The notes: generated by a model not told the origin, from the sequence alone. 64,000 nucleotides of DNA from Oreohelix idahoensis (GCA_024509875.1 JAMPIV010016264.1:372001-436000); one strand, 5' to 3'. Positions 37,301-48,835 are shown, counted from the first letter of the stretch. Numbers and translations are program-made.

Positions 37301-37369
37301 TTTACAATACCTCTCCAGTTTCATTTTTTCATTCATAAATGGGAACTGTGTTTGACTATTTCTTGGAGA
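37301..37369 (-). CDS. 69-nt cassette exon 1 with SUMO-consensus motif
   Basis: Minus-strand T-rich acceptor ending TTCCAG, 23 codons (start SPRNSQTQFPFMN, then EKMKLERYCK), donor GTAAGT, the strongest of the set. Phase 0 at both ends. Codons 16-19 are MKLE; the surrounding EKxKLE is shared with cassette 3, so these two look like products of exon duplication. No upstream exon with an initiator was identified, possibly because the intron beyond is full of LINE insertions. Confidence 0.7.
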
Positions 37370-37686
37370 CTGGAAAAAAAATTATGTTTCATATAAATAT
37401 ACAACAAAGTTTGATATCCTAAAATTGACTAAAAAATCTAAGGGAGTAGATGATGATGTAGAGATGTAAGTTGTGATAACTATAAACATTATACAGTGTA
37501 GTCCAGATAAGTACAAGTTGCTGGGACCAATTAAAATACCTCCTAAATTCTGCTTATCTGAATTTTGCTCAAAGATGTATTTGTGTCAGAATAAGAGGTA
37601 AAGCATGAAGTAATTGTCTTAGCCAATCAGAAACATGTATTTAGATTTAAAATTTTTCATGTTTTTTTTAATTGCAAAAGCAATTT

Positions 37687-40600
37687 CTTATTCTTCTTCT
37701 CCTTTGATCCTTAGCCGCCGACCGTCAAAGCAGTCAGTGGCCATCACACCAGGTGGCGTCTTGTAGGGCAACAACAAATTGATTCCACTTTGCTCAGTCG
37801 GTGGCCATCCTTTGAACAGTGCCCCAACTCTGGTTCATTCTTTGCATCTCAGCCTCCACAGTCCTCCGCCAAGTTGTTTTTGGTCGGCCTCTCTTTCATT
37901 TTCCTTCAGGGGTCCATAGCATAGCTGTTCTTGTGATGGCATTGGGGTCTCTTCTGAGGACATGGCCAACCCAGCTCTAGCGTCTGCCAGCTATGATGCT
38001 GTGCATGTCCTCTTGCTTGCTCAGAGTAAGCAGATCTTGGTTGGTGATGGTATTCAGCCAAAAGATTTGGTGAATTTTTCTTAGGCATATTGTTTGAAAA
38101 GATGACAATTTCGACATTTCCTTCTCTGTAACTCTCCAGCATTCTGCACCATAGAGAAGCAGAGAAAGCACACAGCTCTGATATAATCTTAATTTTGTGC
38201 CTTTCTGTACTGAGAGGACTTCCAGATGTTGTTTAGACTAAAAATGGCTGTTCTTGCTTTGTTCATTCTGTTGTTGATGTCTTTGCTTGCTCCGCCATCT
38301 GGTGTTACTATGCATCCTAGGTATGTGAAGGTGTCTGTCTGTTCCAGTTGCTGATTCCTTACTGATATGGGCTCAGGGTTGCTCACATTGAGCGTCACGA
38401 CCTCTGACTTCTTTAGATTGATGTTCAAGCCCACCTCCTGGCTATAATTATTAAGTCTATCCATTTTTTCCTGGATGTGTTGATGTGAATGTGCTAGTAG
38501 TGCAATGTCATCTGCATATTCCAGATCTTCTAATGTAGAAAATGTAGTCCATCTTATTCCTCTTGGCCTGCCCTCTGTTGTCTGGCACATCACCCAGTCT
38601 ATGACTGTTAAAAATAGAGTGGTTGATAAGGGGCATCCCTGTCGTACTCCTGTCTTCACCTCAAAGGTTAGGTTGCTCTGCCCAACGCTACATGTAAAGT
38701 TGGCATAGAGGCTTTTTATGATTGACACTATGCAGTTTGGAATTCCATAAGCCCTCAGTATTTTCCATAAACTGTCTCTATGTATACTGTCAAAAGCCTT
38801 TTCAAAATCGATAAAATTAATGTACAGCTGTCTTTGCCATTCTGAGCGCTGCTCTATAATGTTCCTGAGGGTAAATATATGATCTACACATCTTCTGTTC
38901 TTTCCTAATCCTGTTTCTTTTTTCCTCAGTTTGTGGTCTACTGCTTTTGAAATTCTCTGTATAATTTTCCTGCCTAGTATTTTGCTGGGAACTGAGAGAA
39001 GAGTTATTCCTCTCCAATTATTGCAGTCTGCAAGATATCCCTTCTTGGGCAATTTGACAATTATTCCTTTAATCCACTCCATTGGTGTTATCCCTGTTTT
39101 CCAGACTTGTGCAAATAGTGGTTCTAATAGTTCTGCTGCTAGCTCAGGGTCTGTCTTAAATAGCTCTGCATTTAAGTTATCATGGCCAGGAGCTTTTCCA
39201 TTCTTTAACCCTTTGATTGCTGTGATGATATCTTCTTTTCGTGGAATGTCTGTATTTACATCTAGATCATTTTCAGCTTCAGGAACATTCAATTGTGTCT
39301 CTGGTGGTTCCTTGTTCAGAGTTTCTCTGAAATGCTCTGCCCACCTTGTTTCCTGTCCCTCTGCTGTCGTGATGAGATTTCCTTGCTCATCTCTTACTAA
39401 TGTAATATTGTTTGCCCCTCATTTTTCACTGATGATTTTAGTTATTTTGTATACTGTGCTTTGTTCATTTCTTAGTGCTGCCTCTTCTGCCTGTCTTGCA
39501 AGATCATCTAGGAAGTTCCTTTTGTTGGCTCGGGTTTGGCATTTAACTTCCTTGTCCAGATAGCTGACTGTACTGTTAGCTATATAGTTGCTTTAACCTG
39601 CGGGACTTCACTTCTGTTTTCTTTCTTTTCATTTCCTTTCTCATCGTTATGGTGTTCAATGTTTCTGGTGTTATTCAGTCTTGCTTCTTCCTTTCCTGGA
39701 ATCCCAAGCATGATTTGCTGCTTTCCTTATATATTGTTGAAATGGTGTTGAAATTCTGGTCTATATCATCAGTCAATGTCTTTTCCTGACTTTTGGCAAA
39801 TTGATAACGCTTTTTTATATCTGCCACAAAAGTTTTTCTGGTAAGGGAGTCCTTCAATTTGCTGATGTCAAACCTTTTCTGTGTAGTTACAGTTGGTCCA
39901 GCTGTTCTGAGTTTCACTTTCAGTTTTGCTACTACTAAATGGCGATCACTTCCCACATCTGCACCTCTTCTTACCTTCACATCTTGTGATGCATGTCTCC
40001 ATCTACCATTAATCATGATGTGGTCTATCTGGTTTCTGTCCCAACCATTTGATAATTCCCATGTTAATTTGTGAATTTCTTTGTGTGGGAAAAGTGTTTC
40101 TCCAATGACCAGGTTGTTAATGCTACAGAAACTTATTAATTTATCCCCATTTTCGTTTGCTGTTCCGCTGCCGCATTTCCCCATTACTCTTTCATTATAT
40201 GTATTGTGTGTTCCAACTTTCGCATTGAGGTCTCCCATTACTATGATAAAATCATATCTAGGTGTGTCTTCCATTTCTTTCTGCAGTTGTTGATAGAACT
40301 CATCCTTGACCTCTTCATCACTGTCATTCGTTGGTGCATAGCATTGTATTATTGTAGTGTTGGTGAATCTCCCTCTCAATCTTATTCTTATCAGTCTGTT
40401 GTTGATGGGTTTCCATTCCAGTAATGTCCTTTCTATTCCTTTCTGTAGAATAATGGCTACACCTTCATTGTGCTGTCCATCCTCTCTGCCAGAGTAAAGT
40501 ACTGTTTCTCCTGTTGCTGTTTTAACTTTTCCTGCCCCTGTCCATCTGCACTCACATATACCTAGAATCTGTAATCTATAGTTTCACATTTCTGCTGTGA

Positions 40601-41012
40601 CCTGTTTTAGTTTACCCGTCTCATTCATTGTCCTGACATTCCAAAAACCTATTCTTGTTTCGCATTTTGCGGTCAGGACGTCCGTTTTTGTGTCAGTGGC
40701 TTCCTTTCGGCTTTCACCACTGACAGTCATACAAGCCTCAGACTCCTGATGTCCATCCTGCAGCAAAGTTTGTTCATTTGTTGTTGTTTCCGTAACTTCA
40801 TTTCTTTTTTCATAGACAGGGGTGTCAGCCCTATGCTAAAACCCCAAACCTGGAGGACCAGGGTGTCTGCTTTAGTCTGACGCCTGCCCGCGCAAACCTG
40901 TCCAGCTTGGTAGAACCTTCCAGGAGTAAAACTCTCGCTGGCATAGCTCTGGGGGTAATCTGGGTATGCACGCCGCCATACCTCGACAAGGTATTGACAC
41001 CAGTGATGGCAG
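37687..41012 (-). mobile_element. RTE-B LINE copy 2, full-length
   Basis: Flanked by AAAAGCAATTT at 37,676-37,686 and 41,013-41,023, an 11-bp target duplication. The 3,326-bp element reads on the minus strand from a 5' leader through endonuclease, linker and RT to an (AAG)-rich tail. It serves as the reference for the interrupted copy at 28.07-33.56 kb and the scrambled one at 52.4-53.7 kb. Confidence 0.9.
37900..40766 (-). pseudogene. RTE-B endonuclease-reverse transcriptase, several breaks
   Basis: Read 5' to 3' on the minus strand. The N-terminal part has RIGFWNVRTMNETGKLKQ; a stop follows (near 40,584). The endonuclease continues with YAPTNDSDEEVKDEFY, FIIVMGDLNAKVG, RNQIDHIMING and VGSDRHLVVAKLK. 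After a stop near 39,675 and a degraded linker, RT starts with KAPGHDNLNAELFK and NNWRGITLLS, then INFIDFEKAFDSIHRD (motif A), RQGCPLSTTLF (motif B) and LEYADDIALLAHS (motif C). The frame shifts near 38,190; the end domain has LLYGAECWRVTEKEMSK. Not functional as it stands. Confidence 0.9.
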
Positions 41013-41079
41013 AAAAGCAATTTAGCAAAGCCTAAATCATAGTGTCATGTCAATAGTTGTATAGTGGCAAGGTGTAAAA

Positions 41080-41445
41080 ATGTTTGAATTGAGTTTTGGC
41101 TTAGTATTATTGTTTGCTTCTTCTATGTACACTTCATGAGCCTTGGCTTTGGAGCTTCTGGTTTTGCTTCTGTTTAAATCTGCTTTCTTGTTTTTCCTGT
41201 CTTCTATCTTACTAATGGTTTCTGTTGTTATCCATGCTTTGTGCTGATGTTCTCTTTTTCTCAGTACTTCTTCACATGTCTCATTCCATGTATTTTTACT
41301 TGTTGCCAGTGGTCTTCTGTATCTGTTTCATCTTCCAGCTGTTGGAGTACTTGGTATTTGTTGGATACTGTGATTAAACATTTTTCTCTTATTTCCTGAT
41401 TTCTTAGATATCCCACAATACACTGTTGTCTACAGCTATATAGAC
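41080..41445 (-). pseudogene. RTE-B-type LINE linker fragment
   Basis: The minus strand reads TCEEVLRKREHQHKAWIT, TETISKIEDRKNKKADLN and SRSKTR-like sequence, the stretch between endonuclease and RT in RTE-type elements. Both ends are truncated. It lies just outside the target duplication of RTE-B copy 2, so it is a separate insertion. Confidence 0.75.
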
Positions 41446-41456
41446 AATGAAGATAA

Positions 41457-42510
41457 TAATAGCCCCTTCAGTCATAACTGACTATGGGAATGCGCCCCTG
41501 AGGTGACAGCCCTCGGCTGCTTATTTTCCTGGTGCTCCTTTCGACGTTTTCTCCTCACCTCTGCTTCTTGTGTGAGCCTCTCTTCGCCCAATCTGAGGTG
41601 GCGCCGTAAATAGCATCGCCACTTAGTGCGATCGGCAGCTTCATCCTCCCATGTTGCTGGATCCATGTCCAGTGCCCTCATATCTCTCTTGCACACACAT
41701 CTTTGAACCTCAGCTGTGGTCGCCCAACTGTTCTCTTGCCATCTGCTAATTGTCCGTAGAAGATATCTTTTGGGATGCGACCATCTTCCATGCGGCGAAC
41801 ATGGCCAAGCCAGCGAAGTCTGCGCTGTCTAAGAAGCGTATACATACTTTGAAGGCCAGCACGTGACAACACCTCGACATTTGTCACTTTATCTTTCCAC
41901 GAGATGCCGAGGATGCGGCGTAGACACCGCAAATGGAAGGTATTGAGCCTTCTTTCTTGCTTAGCATAGGTCGTCCAGGTCTCGCTGCCATATAGGAGTG
42001 TGCTGGTGACGCAAGCATTATATACCGCAGCTTTGGTCTTCATTGTGAGTTTAGAATTTCCCCAAACACGCGATGTGAGGCGGGCAAAGGTAGCTGCAGC
42101 TTTGCCAATGCGGCTGTCGATTTCTGTATCCAGTCAGAGTTTGTCATTGATGGTAGACCCTAGGTATGTGAAGTGGTGCACCACTGCCAATTCATAGTTA
42201 TCGATAGTGATAACTGGTGCAGCATCCACATCCTGACTCAGCACATTCTTTTTCTTTAGACTTATTGTGAGGCCAAAGTCCTTGCATGCTTTAGAGAAGC
42301 GATTCATCAAGCTCTGAAGCTCCTGTTGGCTTTGAGTGACGACTGCAGCATCATCAGCGAACAACAAGTCTCTTATAGTGACCCTTCTGATTTTTGTTTT
42401 TGCCCTCAGCCTTGAAAGATTAAACAGACGGCCATCTGACCTAGTGTGAAGGCATATTCCTTCAGTTGCATCTCTGAATGCATGTTTCAAGAGTAAGGCA
42501 AAGAAGATAA
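41457..42510 (-). mobile_element. RTE-A LINE copy 2, 5'-truncated
   Basis: Flanked by AATGAAGATAA at 41,446-41,456 and 42,511-42,521. Minus-strand coding starts inside RT (FFALLLKHAFRDATEGIC), passes LLFADDAAVVTQSQQ and ends with GRPQLRFKDV and the (ATT)n tail. A 2-bp insertion (GTGTGTG for GTGTG) near 41,690 and a stop near 42,134 break the frame. Very close to the RTE-A at 28.7 kb. Confidence 0.92.
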
Positions 42511-43047
42511 AATGAAGATAAAAGCTGTGGTATATCATCCATGTGTCATCCACACACTTCTGTATGGCAGCAAGACATGGACAACCTGTGCTAAGCAAGA
42601 AAGAAGGCTCAATACCTTCCACCTGTGGTGTCCGGCATTTTTGGTATTTCGTGCAAGGACAAAATGACAAATGTCGGGGGTCTAGCCTTCAAAGCATGAG
42701 TTCACTACTTTAGATAGCACAGACTATGCTGGCTTGGCCATGTCCACCACACGGAAGATAGTCACATCCCGAAAAGAAATCTTCAATGGACAACTAGCAC
42801 ATGGCAAATGAACAGCTAAGTGACTGCAGCTGAGGTTCAAAGATGTGTGCAAGAGAGATATGAAGGCGTTAGATGTAACTCCAGCAACAAAGTAAGATAA
42901 AGCTACCTATCGCACCAAATGGTGATGTTTCCTATGGCACACCTCAGGTTGGGCAAAAAGAAGTTTCACAAGAAACATAAGAAAAAAAAAAGCATTTGAG
43001 GGCTTTCACATCAGGGGTGGATTCTGCACAGTTATTATTATTATTAT
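42511..43047 (+). pseudogene. RTE-A LINE, old C-terminal fragment
   Basis: Plus-strand MKIKAVVYHPCVIHTLLYGS, then ERRLNTFHLWC, LQLRFKDVCKRDMKALD and a TTATTATTATTAT tail. Many stops, so much older than the neighbouring minus copy, which inserted at its left edge. Confidence 0.85.
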
Positions 43048-43054
43048 AAAGTTA

Positions 43055-43345
43055 ACAAACCGATTTTATCAAGATTAAAGATTAGACATTAACATTGAGA
43101 AAGTGATAATTAGCAAAGTATTTGGTAAGCCAACATTAAAGAATACTGAAAAAATCAAGTCTCCGATATCTTGGACACATAGTAAGAGAAGATGGCAGAT
43201 GTAAAATGGAAATCTAGAAAACAGTAGGAATGACCAAAGCTACATTCAAAAACATGAGATAAACAGACAGAATACACTAGAGATCAATTGTAGCCAGTAT
43301 TTTAGTGAACAGAAGGTGCTAGAGATCTATTGCAGCCAGCCTTCC
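43055..43345 (+). pseudogene. LINE RT C-terminal relic
   Basis: Plus-strand DINIEKVIISKVFGK, LRYLGHIVREDGRCKMEI and MTKATFKNMR-like blocks match the post-YADD part of a non-LTR RT (usually KTE...YLGS.I..DG....EI..RI..A...F). Short and frame-broken. Confidence 0.65.
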
Positions 43346-43779
43346 AAGCAAAATAGGCAGTTGATGTGAATGGATTTCTGATCATTCATTTCTTTTCACA
43401 ATAAATATATAGGCTTACACAATACACATATCTTAGGTTAAAAGCTAAATTAGTAATACATCTGCTACCATGCTGCCTTAAGATACCACTTTAAAGTTAG
43501 CTGGCCTGATTTTTATTTTTTTCATTTTCTTATCAACCAGATGTTTCTCCATCCCATCATCTGTATGTCGTGTGATGTTATATCGTCAAGATTGGTTTTA
43601 ACATAGCATCATCAACACCTAGCTGCCTACTGTCGGGTAGTGAGACGAGTCCCACTATACGACAAGTACCATCAACACTAACATGATCCGCTGTACGGCC
43701 ACATCAGTCATTAATTAACTTTAATTAAGTTAATTATAATTTAGTTAGTAAGACAACTTGCCCTACTCGACTACTGTAT

Positions 43780-45250
43780 ACCCTGGCTGACTTGGTAAAG
43801 TTTAGGTCTGCTAAATAAGATAATAACATCTTTCTGTCTGCTCAAAAGCATTCTCATCATTCGCACAAAAGTTGCAGGGGCATTAGCCAACCCAAAGCAT
43901 ATATCATTAAACTGGAAAAGACCCTGGGGGTACAGAATGCCGTAAGTGGCTTAGCATCTTCTCCTAAGGCAATTTGCCAATACCCCATCGATAAATCTAG
44001 TTTTGTAAAATACTTTGCCTCTGCTATTTGGGATAGTAAGACCTCTTGGTCTAGCATCGGTTCTGCATCTATTACCGTGACAATATTCAAGTGGCAGAAG
44101 TCTATACATATCCATAGGTATTTAACCTTCTTCCGCACGATGACCATGGGAAATGAATATGATGACTCAGATTAACACCTAAACGTAACATATCATTCAC
44201 TTCCTTCTCGACCGCAGATGTATAATGTAGTGGAATAGGATATGGTCACACATGAATGTGTGCACTACAGGTCAGTTTGATATCGTGTTCAACCAGAACA
44301 GTTCTTCCAAGAATATCCATAAGCACCTCTTGAAATTGGCAAAGCAGTGACTGCACTTGTTGCCTCTGATGCTGTGAGAGGGATGCAGAGACCGCTACAT
44401 CTCTCCATGACTCTGAAGTAACCAATGGCAATAGTGGGAGGTGGAGGTTGACCTCCTCACCTTTCTCTCCATCTTCCTTGATGACCGCTGCACTAGCTAC
44501 AGTAACTGTACTATTAAGCACAACTTTCACAACTGGTTCCAGTTCAGTTAAACATACTACAAATAGTTTTAGCATTTTAACATAGATAATCTTCTCCTTC
44601 CATTGAACTAATATAAGATAATCCACATGGGTAATCTGCTTCATTACTTGATATGGGCCCTGCCAACAGACTAGCAGGCGGTTTTCCTTGGTACGTAACA
44701 ACAACCATACCTCGCTGCCGGAACTGAGGGATACAAGTTTTCTATTCCTATTGGCATACAATCTATACCTTGCACCCAATAACTGTAATGCCTCACGCAC
44801 TATGGAACAGGATGTAATTATGGGCTCTCGCAAGTCAACAACATACTCATAACTTGACTTGATGCAATCATCAGCGTAATTCCATGTCAGTAAGTCTCTC
44901 AAAATTTTCATGGGCCCCGAGGATTTGCCCCAAATACTAGTTCAAAGGGTGAGAACCCTGTGCTCTCCTGTGGCATCTCCATGTATGCAAACAAAACCGC
45001 CGGTAGGTATCTATCCCACAACTGTCAAAAATCTGCTGTAACCTTACAAATCATTCTGTTCAGTGTTCCGTTGAACCACTCGCAGACCCCGTTGCTCTGA
45101 GGATGATAAAGGGTGGTGAAAACTTGGGCTATGTCTAGATGTTTAGATATGTGTTTCATCTCTTCCGAAATGAATTGCTGCCCTGTCAGACTCTCTTCAG
45201 AGTATTGTGCCATATTGACAAGGACGTCTAGCTGCGACATGCTGTTAAGG
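43780..45250 (-). pseudogene. Ty3/gypsy pol relic, integrase upstream of RT
   Basis: Read on the minus strand. At 45,240-45,025 is the end of the integrase core (QFISEEMKHISKHL, TTLYHPQSNGVCEWFNGTL, i.e. the HPQSNG..E.FNGTL block with glutamate). At 44,911-44,590 is the integrase C-terminal module (SEVWLLLRTKENRLLVCWQGPY). Directly after come QEVLMDILGRTVLVEHDIKL and PYPIPL-like sequence, the N-terminal part of gypsy RT, and at 44,147-43,857 IDFCHLNIVT and AKYFTKLDLSMGYWQIAL (motif A, LDL). Stops and frameshifts break it and it is truncated at the YxDD region. Domain order is IN then RT, unlike standard gypsy and like the Gmr1-type clade. Confidence 0.85.
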
Positions 45251-45328
45251 ATTTTTCATGCTATATTCAGTTTGGAAACCAATCTCAGTTATCAGGACAG
45301 GGTTTAGAGTACCAAGATTATGATACTT

Positions 45329-45578
45329 ACTTACTTACTTAGTCGTTCCCCTTCTACCGTGAGGTGTAGAGGTTTGGAAGAGAGAGCGCCAGACCATTCT
45401 ATCAGCTGTCTTCTTCCTGGTCTGGTTCCATTCTAGTCCTCGTTCCTTCAAAGATTGTCTAATGTTGTCCTCCCAGCGGACTCTGGGTCGTCCTGGAGGT
45501 CTGGATCCCTGGCTCTTTGTTTCCCATGCTTGTCGTGGTAGCCGATCTTCTCCCATTCTGCAGACATGGCCAAACCAA
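45329..45578 (-). mobile_element. RTE-D LINE, 5'-truncated 3' end
   Basis: Minus strand encodes MGEDRLPRQAWETKSQGSRP, GRPRVRWEDNIRQSL and ends FQTSTPHGRRGTTK followed by a (TAAG)n tail; nearly identical to the last 240 bp of the full RTE-D at 58.14-58.38 kb. Recent insertion. Confidence 0.92.
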
Positions 45579-45725
45579 ATCGACGAAGGTGATAATAAGT
45601 GGCGATTGCATTTCCACTGATTCTTCTATAATTGTTCTTAGTGTGAATATTTGATCAATACATGATCGTTTCGGCCTGAAACCCGCTTGTTCTTCTCTGA
45701 TTTTTTCATCATTTAGTATTAATTC
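45579..45725 (-). pseudogene. LINE RT fragment
   Basis: Minus strand gives EKIREEQAGFRPKRSCIDQI then FTLRTIIEESVE, the block before RT motif A. It does not match RTE-A, B or D closely. Interrupted or bounded by the RTE-D insertion. Confidence 0.8.
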
Positions 45726-46955
45726 GCAATTTATATAACACCAAAAACACTTGTAACCGATCGATTAATACAAGTTTAACATACCTTCAGAAACATTATT
45801 ACGGATCTAAGCTTATCAGTTACGTAAGTCTGCACACAAGCAGATCAGCTTTGTTCTTCTCAGTTACAGGGCTGTGGTTATGAGCCTTCGACGAGCGTGT
45901 GTCAGTCCGCTGGATGTCTTTTCAGCTACGAAATATAACTGCAGAGTATTGTTCTAATTGGTATTTGGCTCAAGAACCATCTTCAATGCTAATGCACAAC
46001 TCCATCAGTGATACAATTTCCTCCATTAAAGTCACACAAGGAAGATCTCTGTGTTAAGTCCTTTTTGCACGTGGGAGTTAAGTGTGTGAGACTCTCACAT
46101 GCCCGTCTAGTGTTGATAGACGTACATGTAAGCATAACTAAGTAAGTTGTATTTGTTTATTATTTACGCGCCATCAGGCACAATACTTGAACAAAATAGC
46201 GCAACTCAGTGTGATTGGTTTTTGTTGCCAAACAGTGATTATGCTGTACAGAGAGATCCACAAAGTCTGTGGGCGAAGACAGACATCTTTTGACGGAGAT
46301 TATCGTGAGTCTTATCCAAAGTCGAGGGAAGACTCAATGAAGAGATAATATAACACTTCCCCTGTATGGAGTGTTTGTTCTAGCCAACACCTGGCTTGAT
46401 TATGTATCATATTTGATACCATATTTATTTATGACAAGATTTGGTAGAACTTTGGCACATCTCATAATGGTGTGTCACTTGTGTGCCCATATCTTTGCTG
46501 ATTATTATTTGCATCGTACTTCAATATATTTTCAGGGTTTCTTTCCTGAAACCCTTCGTGTTATTCAAAGCTCCATTATTAAAACCAGTATATTAGAACT
46601 GCTCACCACAGAGCTCTCACTGTCCTTGAGATGTCGGCAGTCAGAGAGTCGGTCAAGTTCATGATTGATGCCATGTACTAATGAAACATATCTTGATGCA
46701 ATGCAACTGTAATATATTGTATAACTGAAGATGTCTGTCTTTGATGGATCTGTCTAAGCCCAATAAATCATCATTGATGTCATACTATGGGTCCAGTGCA
46801 GATTCCTTCTTTGTTGGTCAACCTTCATGACCCCATCATCATAACAATGTTCATTGTTCACCATTGGCCCATCTACACAGCCCACGTTAGTTATTCGCGT
46901 TATCTAAAAATCTATCGGCCATGAACTATAAGCCCGAAAATACCACAACACTATA
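45726..46955. other. no firm gene
   Basis: A plus-strand frame at 46,371-46,664 has no recognised domain. A minus-strand MEEIVSLMELCISIEDG near 46,025 looks exon-like but has no good donor in the needed phase. Part could be LTR sequence of the gypsy relic; not demonstrated. Confidence 0.4.
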
Positions 46956-46959
46956 ATAA

Positions 46960-47310
46960 TGGTGGTAACACTCAGCACAGTGTATGAACTCCATAGCACA
47001 GGTGAGGATCCCAATGTGAGTAAATAGGAATCACAGATTCTATAAATATTTTTTGTGGTGAGTAGGTTTTTTATAATTTTGTAAATTTTGCAAGGGCAGT
47101 GGCCATATGACCTACTCTAAACAATTTCCAACTGCAACTTGCCCATAGGACCTACTATTTGTCACCCTTTCAGAGAAAGCTAGGCATCCAATCTCACTAC
47201 CCAGGATATCAGGGGAGAGTATGACATTGTTAGGACCCACTGGTTATAACAACATTTCAATCAAATATATTGCCTGTGCTGAGAACCAAACCCATAATTA
47301 ATTGCTCCAT
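46960..47310 (-). mobile_element. SINE family S2, copy 3
   Basis: Matches copy 1 over its length: CTCAGCACAGTGTATGAACT at the tail side, CTATAAATATTTTT, CAATCTCACTACCCAGGA and ACCCACTGGTT. The tRNA-like head near 47,300 is degraded. Confidence 0.75.
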
Positions 47311-48109
47311 TTATACTTTGATGTTGTAGCTGAATGATTTAAAATCTCATGGTAGTTTAAGTGTGCTCTTAAAATCACAGCCAAACGGACGCTTCATTAA
47401 ATGTTGTAGTGTTTCTGTCCTCTGATATGTCTCTATGTAATAATTAAGTTGGCACATATCTTGAAGAGCACTGGTCATAGACTTGTCATCTTGGGATTTT
47501 TAGTAATACACTATGTTCAAGAGAATGATGAAGAGCGCTATTGTAAGCACTTACATAACATTTTGGTCTGTAAATGGAACAATTTCAGATTTATCAAGAA
47601 TTATCATTGAGAGATAGCACAGCAAGTAAGTGTTCACTAGTTCTAAGTCAACAAACTTGGATATTAAAACAAATACCAACTGAACTGAGAAGGATAAAAT
47701 AATACTTGATAAATTATATATAGTTGTGGTGTCAATGAAGATAAATGACATAAAACAGAAACCATTCATTATGTTTATTATTTATAAATAATATTACTTC
47801 CCTTGAAAAAAGCTATCTCCCTTCCCAAAAACTGAAAATTCAAAAAGGAATTGTTTTATTTACTTATTGTTCTTCTATCATCTTTCAACTCTCCAATAAG
47901 CATAGTCCTTCACCAAACTTATGCTATGTCTTCCTGTCTCATGCCATCAGGTCAAGGCTGTTCACAGGGTTAGCATCATCAGCATTTATAACAAATTGTC
48001 AGAGACAAACGCTGCAAGAGTGTGTACTTGTTTAGTACAGGATTCTTGTCAGATCATCAAGATGGTGGCTTTGTGCTCGAAGGAAAAAATAATGATGATG
48101 ATGATGTCT
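47311..48109. other. no recognised gene
   Basis: No supported feature. A minus-strand frame at 47,551-47,769 is AT-driven. Confidence 0.5.
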
Positions 48110-48835
48110 TCTGTTGTCTGGTCCTGTCACAGTGAAGGTCAGTGTTTGGTTACCATAGTGATATTGATAAGTGACCATAACATGTCTGGTACTGTCACAG
48201 TGAAGGTCAATCTTTGGTTACCATAGTGATATTGATAAGTGACCATACCATGTCTGGTACTGTCACAGTGAAGGTCAATCTTTGGTTACCATAGTGATAT
48301 TGATAAGTGACTAGTGATATTGATAAGTGACCATACCATGTTGGGTACTGTGACAGTGAAGGTCAGCTTTTGGTTACCATAGTGATAGTGATAAGTGACC
48401 ATACCATATCTGGCACTGTCACAGTGAAGGCCAGCCTTTGGTTACCATAGTGATATTGATAAGTGACCAAAACATATCTGGTACTGTCACAGTGAAAGTC
48501 AATCTTTGGTTACCATAGTGATATTGATAAGTGACCATACCATGTCTGGTCCTGTCACAGTGATGGTCAAGCCTTTGGTTACCATAGTGATATTGATAAG
48601 TGACCATACCATGTCTGGTCCTGTCACACTGAAAAAGTGAAGGTCAATCTTTGGTTACCATAGTGGTATTGATAATTGACCACACCATGTCTGGTACTGT
48701 CACAGTGAAGGTCAATCTTTGGTTAATATAGTGATACTGATAAGTGACTTAACCATGTCTGGTACTGAAAATGTGAAGGTCAGTTTTTGGTTACCATAGT
48801 GATATTGATAAGTAACCACACAGTACATTAAGAAT
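48110..48835. repeat. 68-bp minisatellite, about 10-11 copies
   Basis: Tandem copies with a 67-69 bp period built on CTGGTACTGTCACAGTGAAG, GTCAATCTTTGGTTACCATA and GTGATATTGATAAGTGACCA. One unit near 48,310 carries an extra internal duplication of about 21 bp. Frames seen across it come from the repeat. Two related units occur at 4.8 kb. Confidence 0.95.

Noticed and set aside
41446..43047. Twin-priming inversion of one RTE-A insertion
   Set aside because: The two opposed segments cover overlapping parts of the element and differ greatly in decay, so two separate insertions fit better.
45990..46040. Minus-strand MEEIVSLMELCISIEDG as the missing first exon of the zinc-finger gene
   Set aside because: Position upstream of the cassette exons is right, but the only donor in reach (GGTTCTTG) is weak and leaves phase 1, while cassette 1 needs phase 0.
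46371..46664. 97-codon plus-strand frame with hydrophobic segments
   Set aside because: No recognised domain or conserved context; could be part of an LTR.
48419..48607. Minus-strand frame with repeated TYQYHYGNQRL
   Set aside because: Product of the 68-bp minisatellite.
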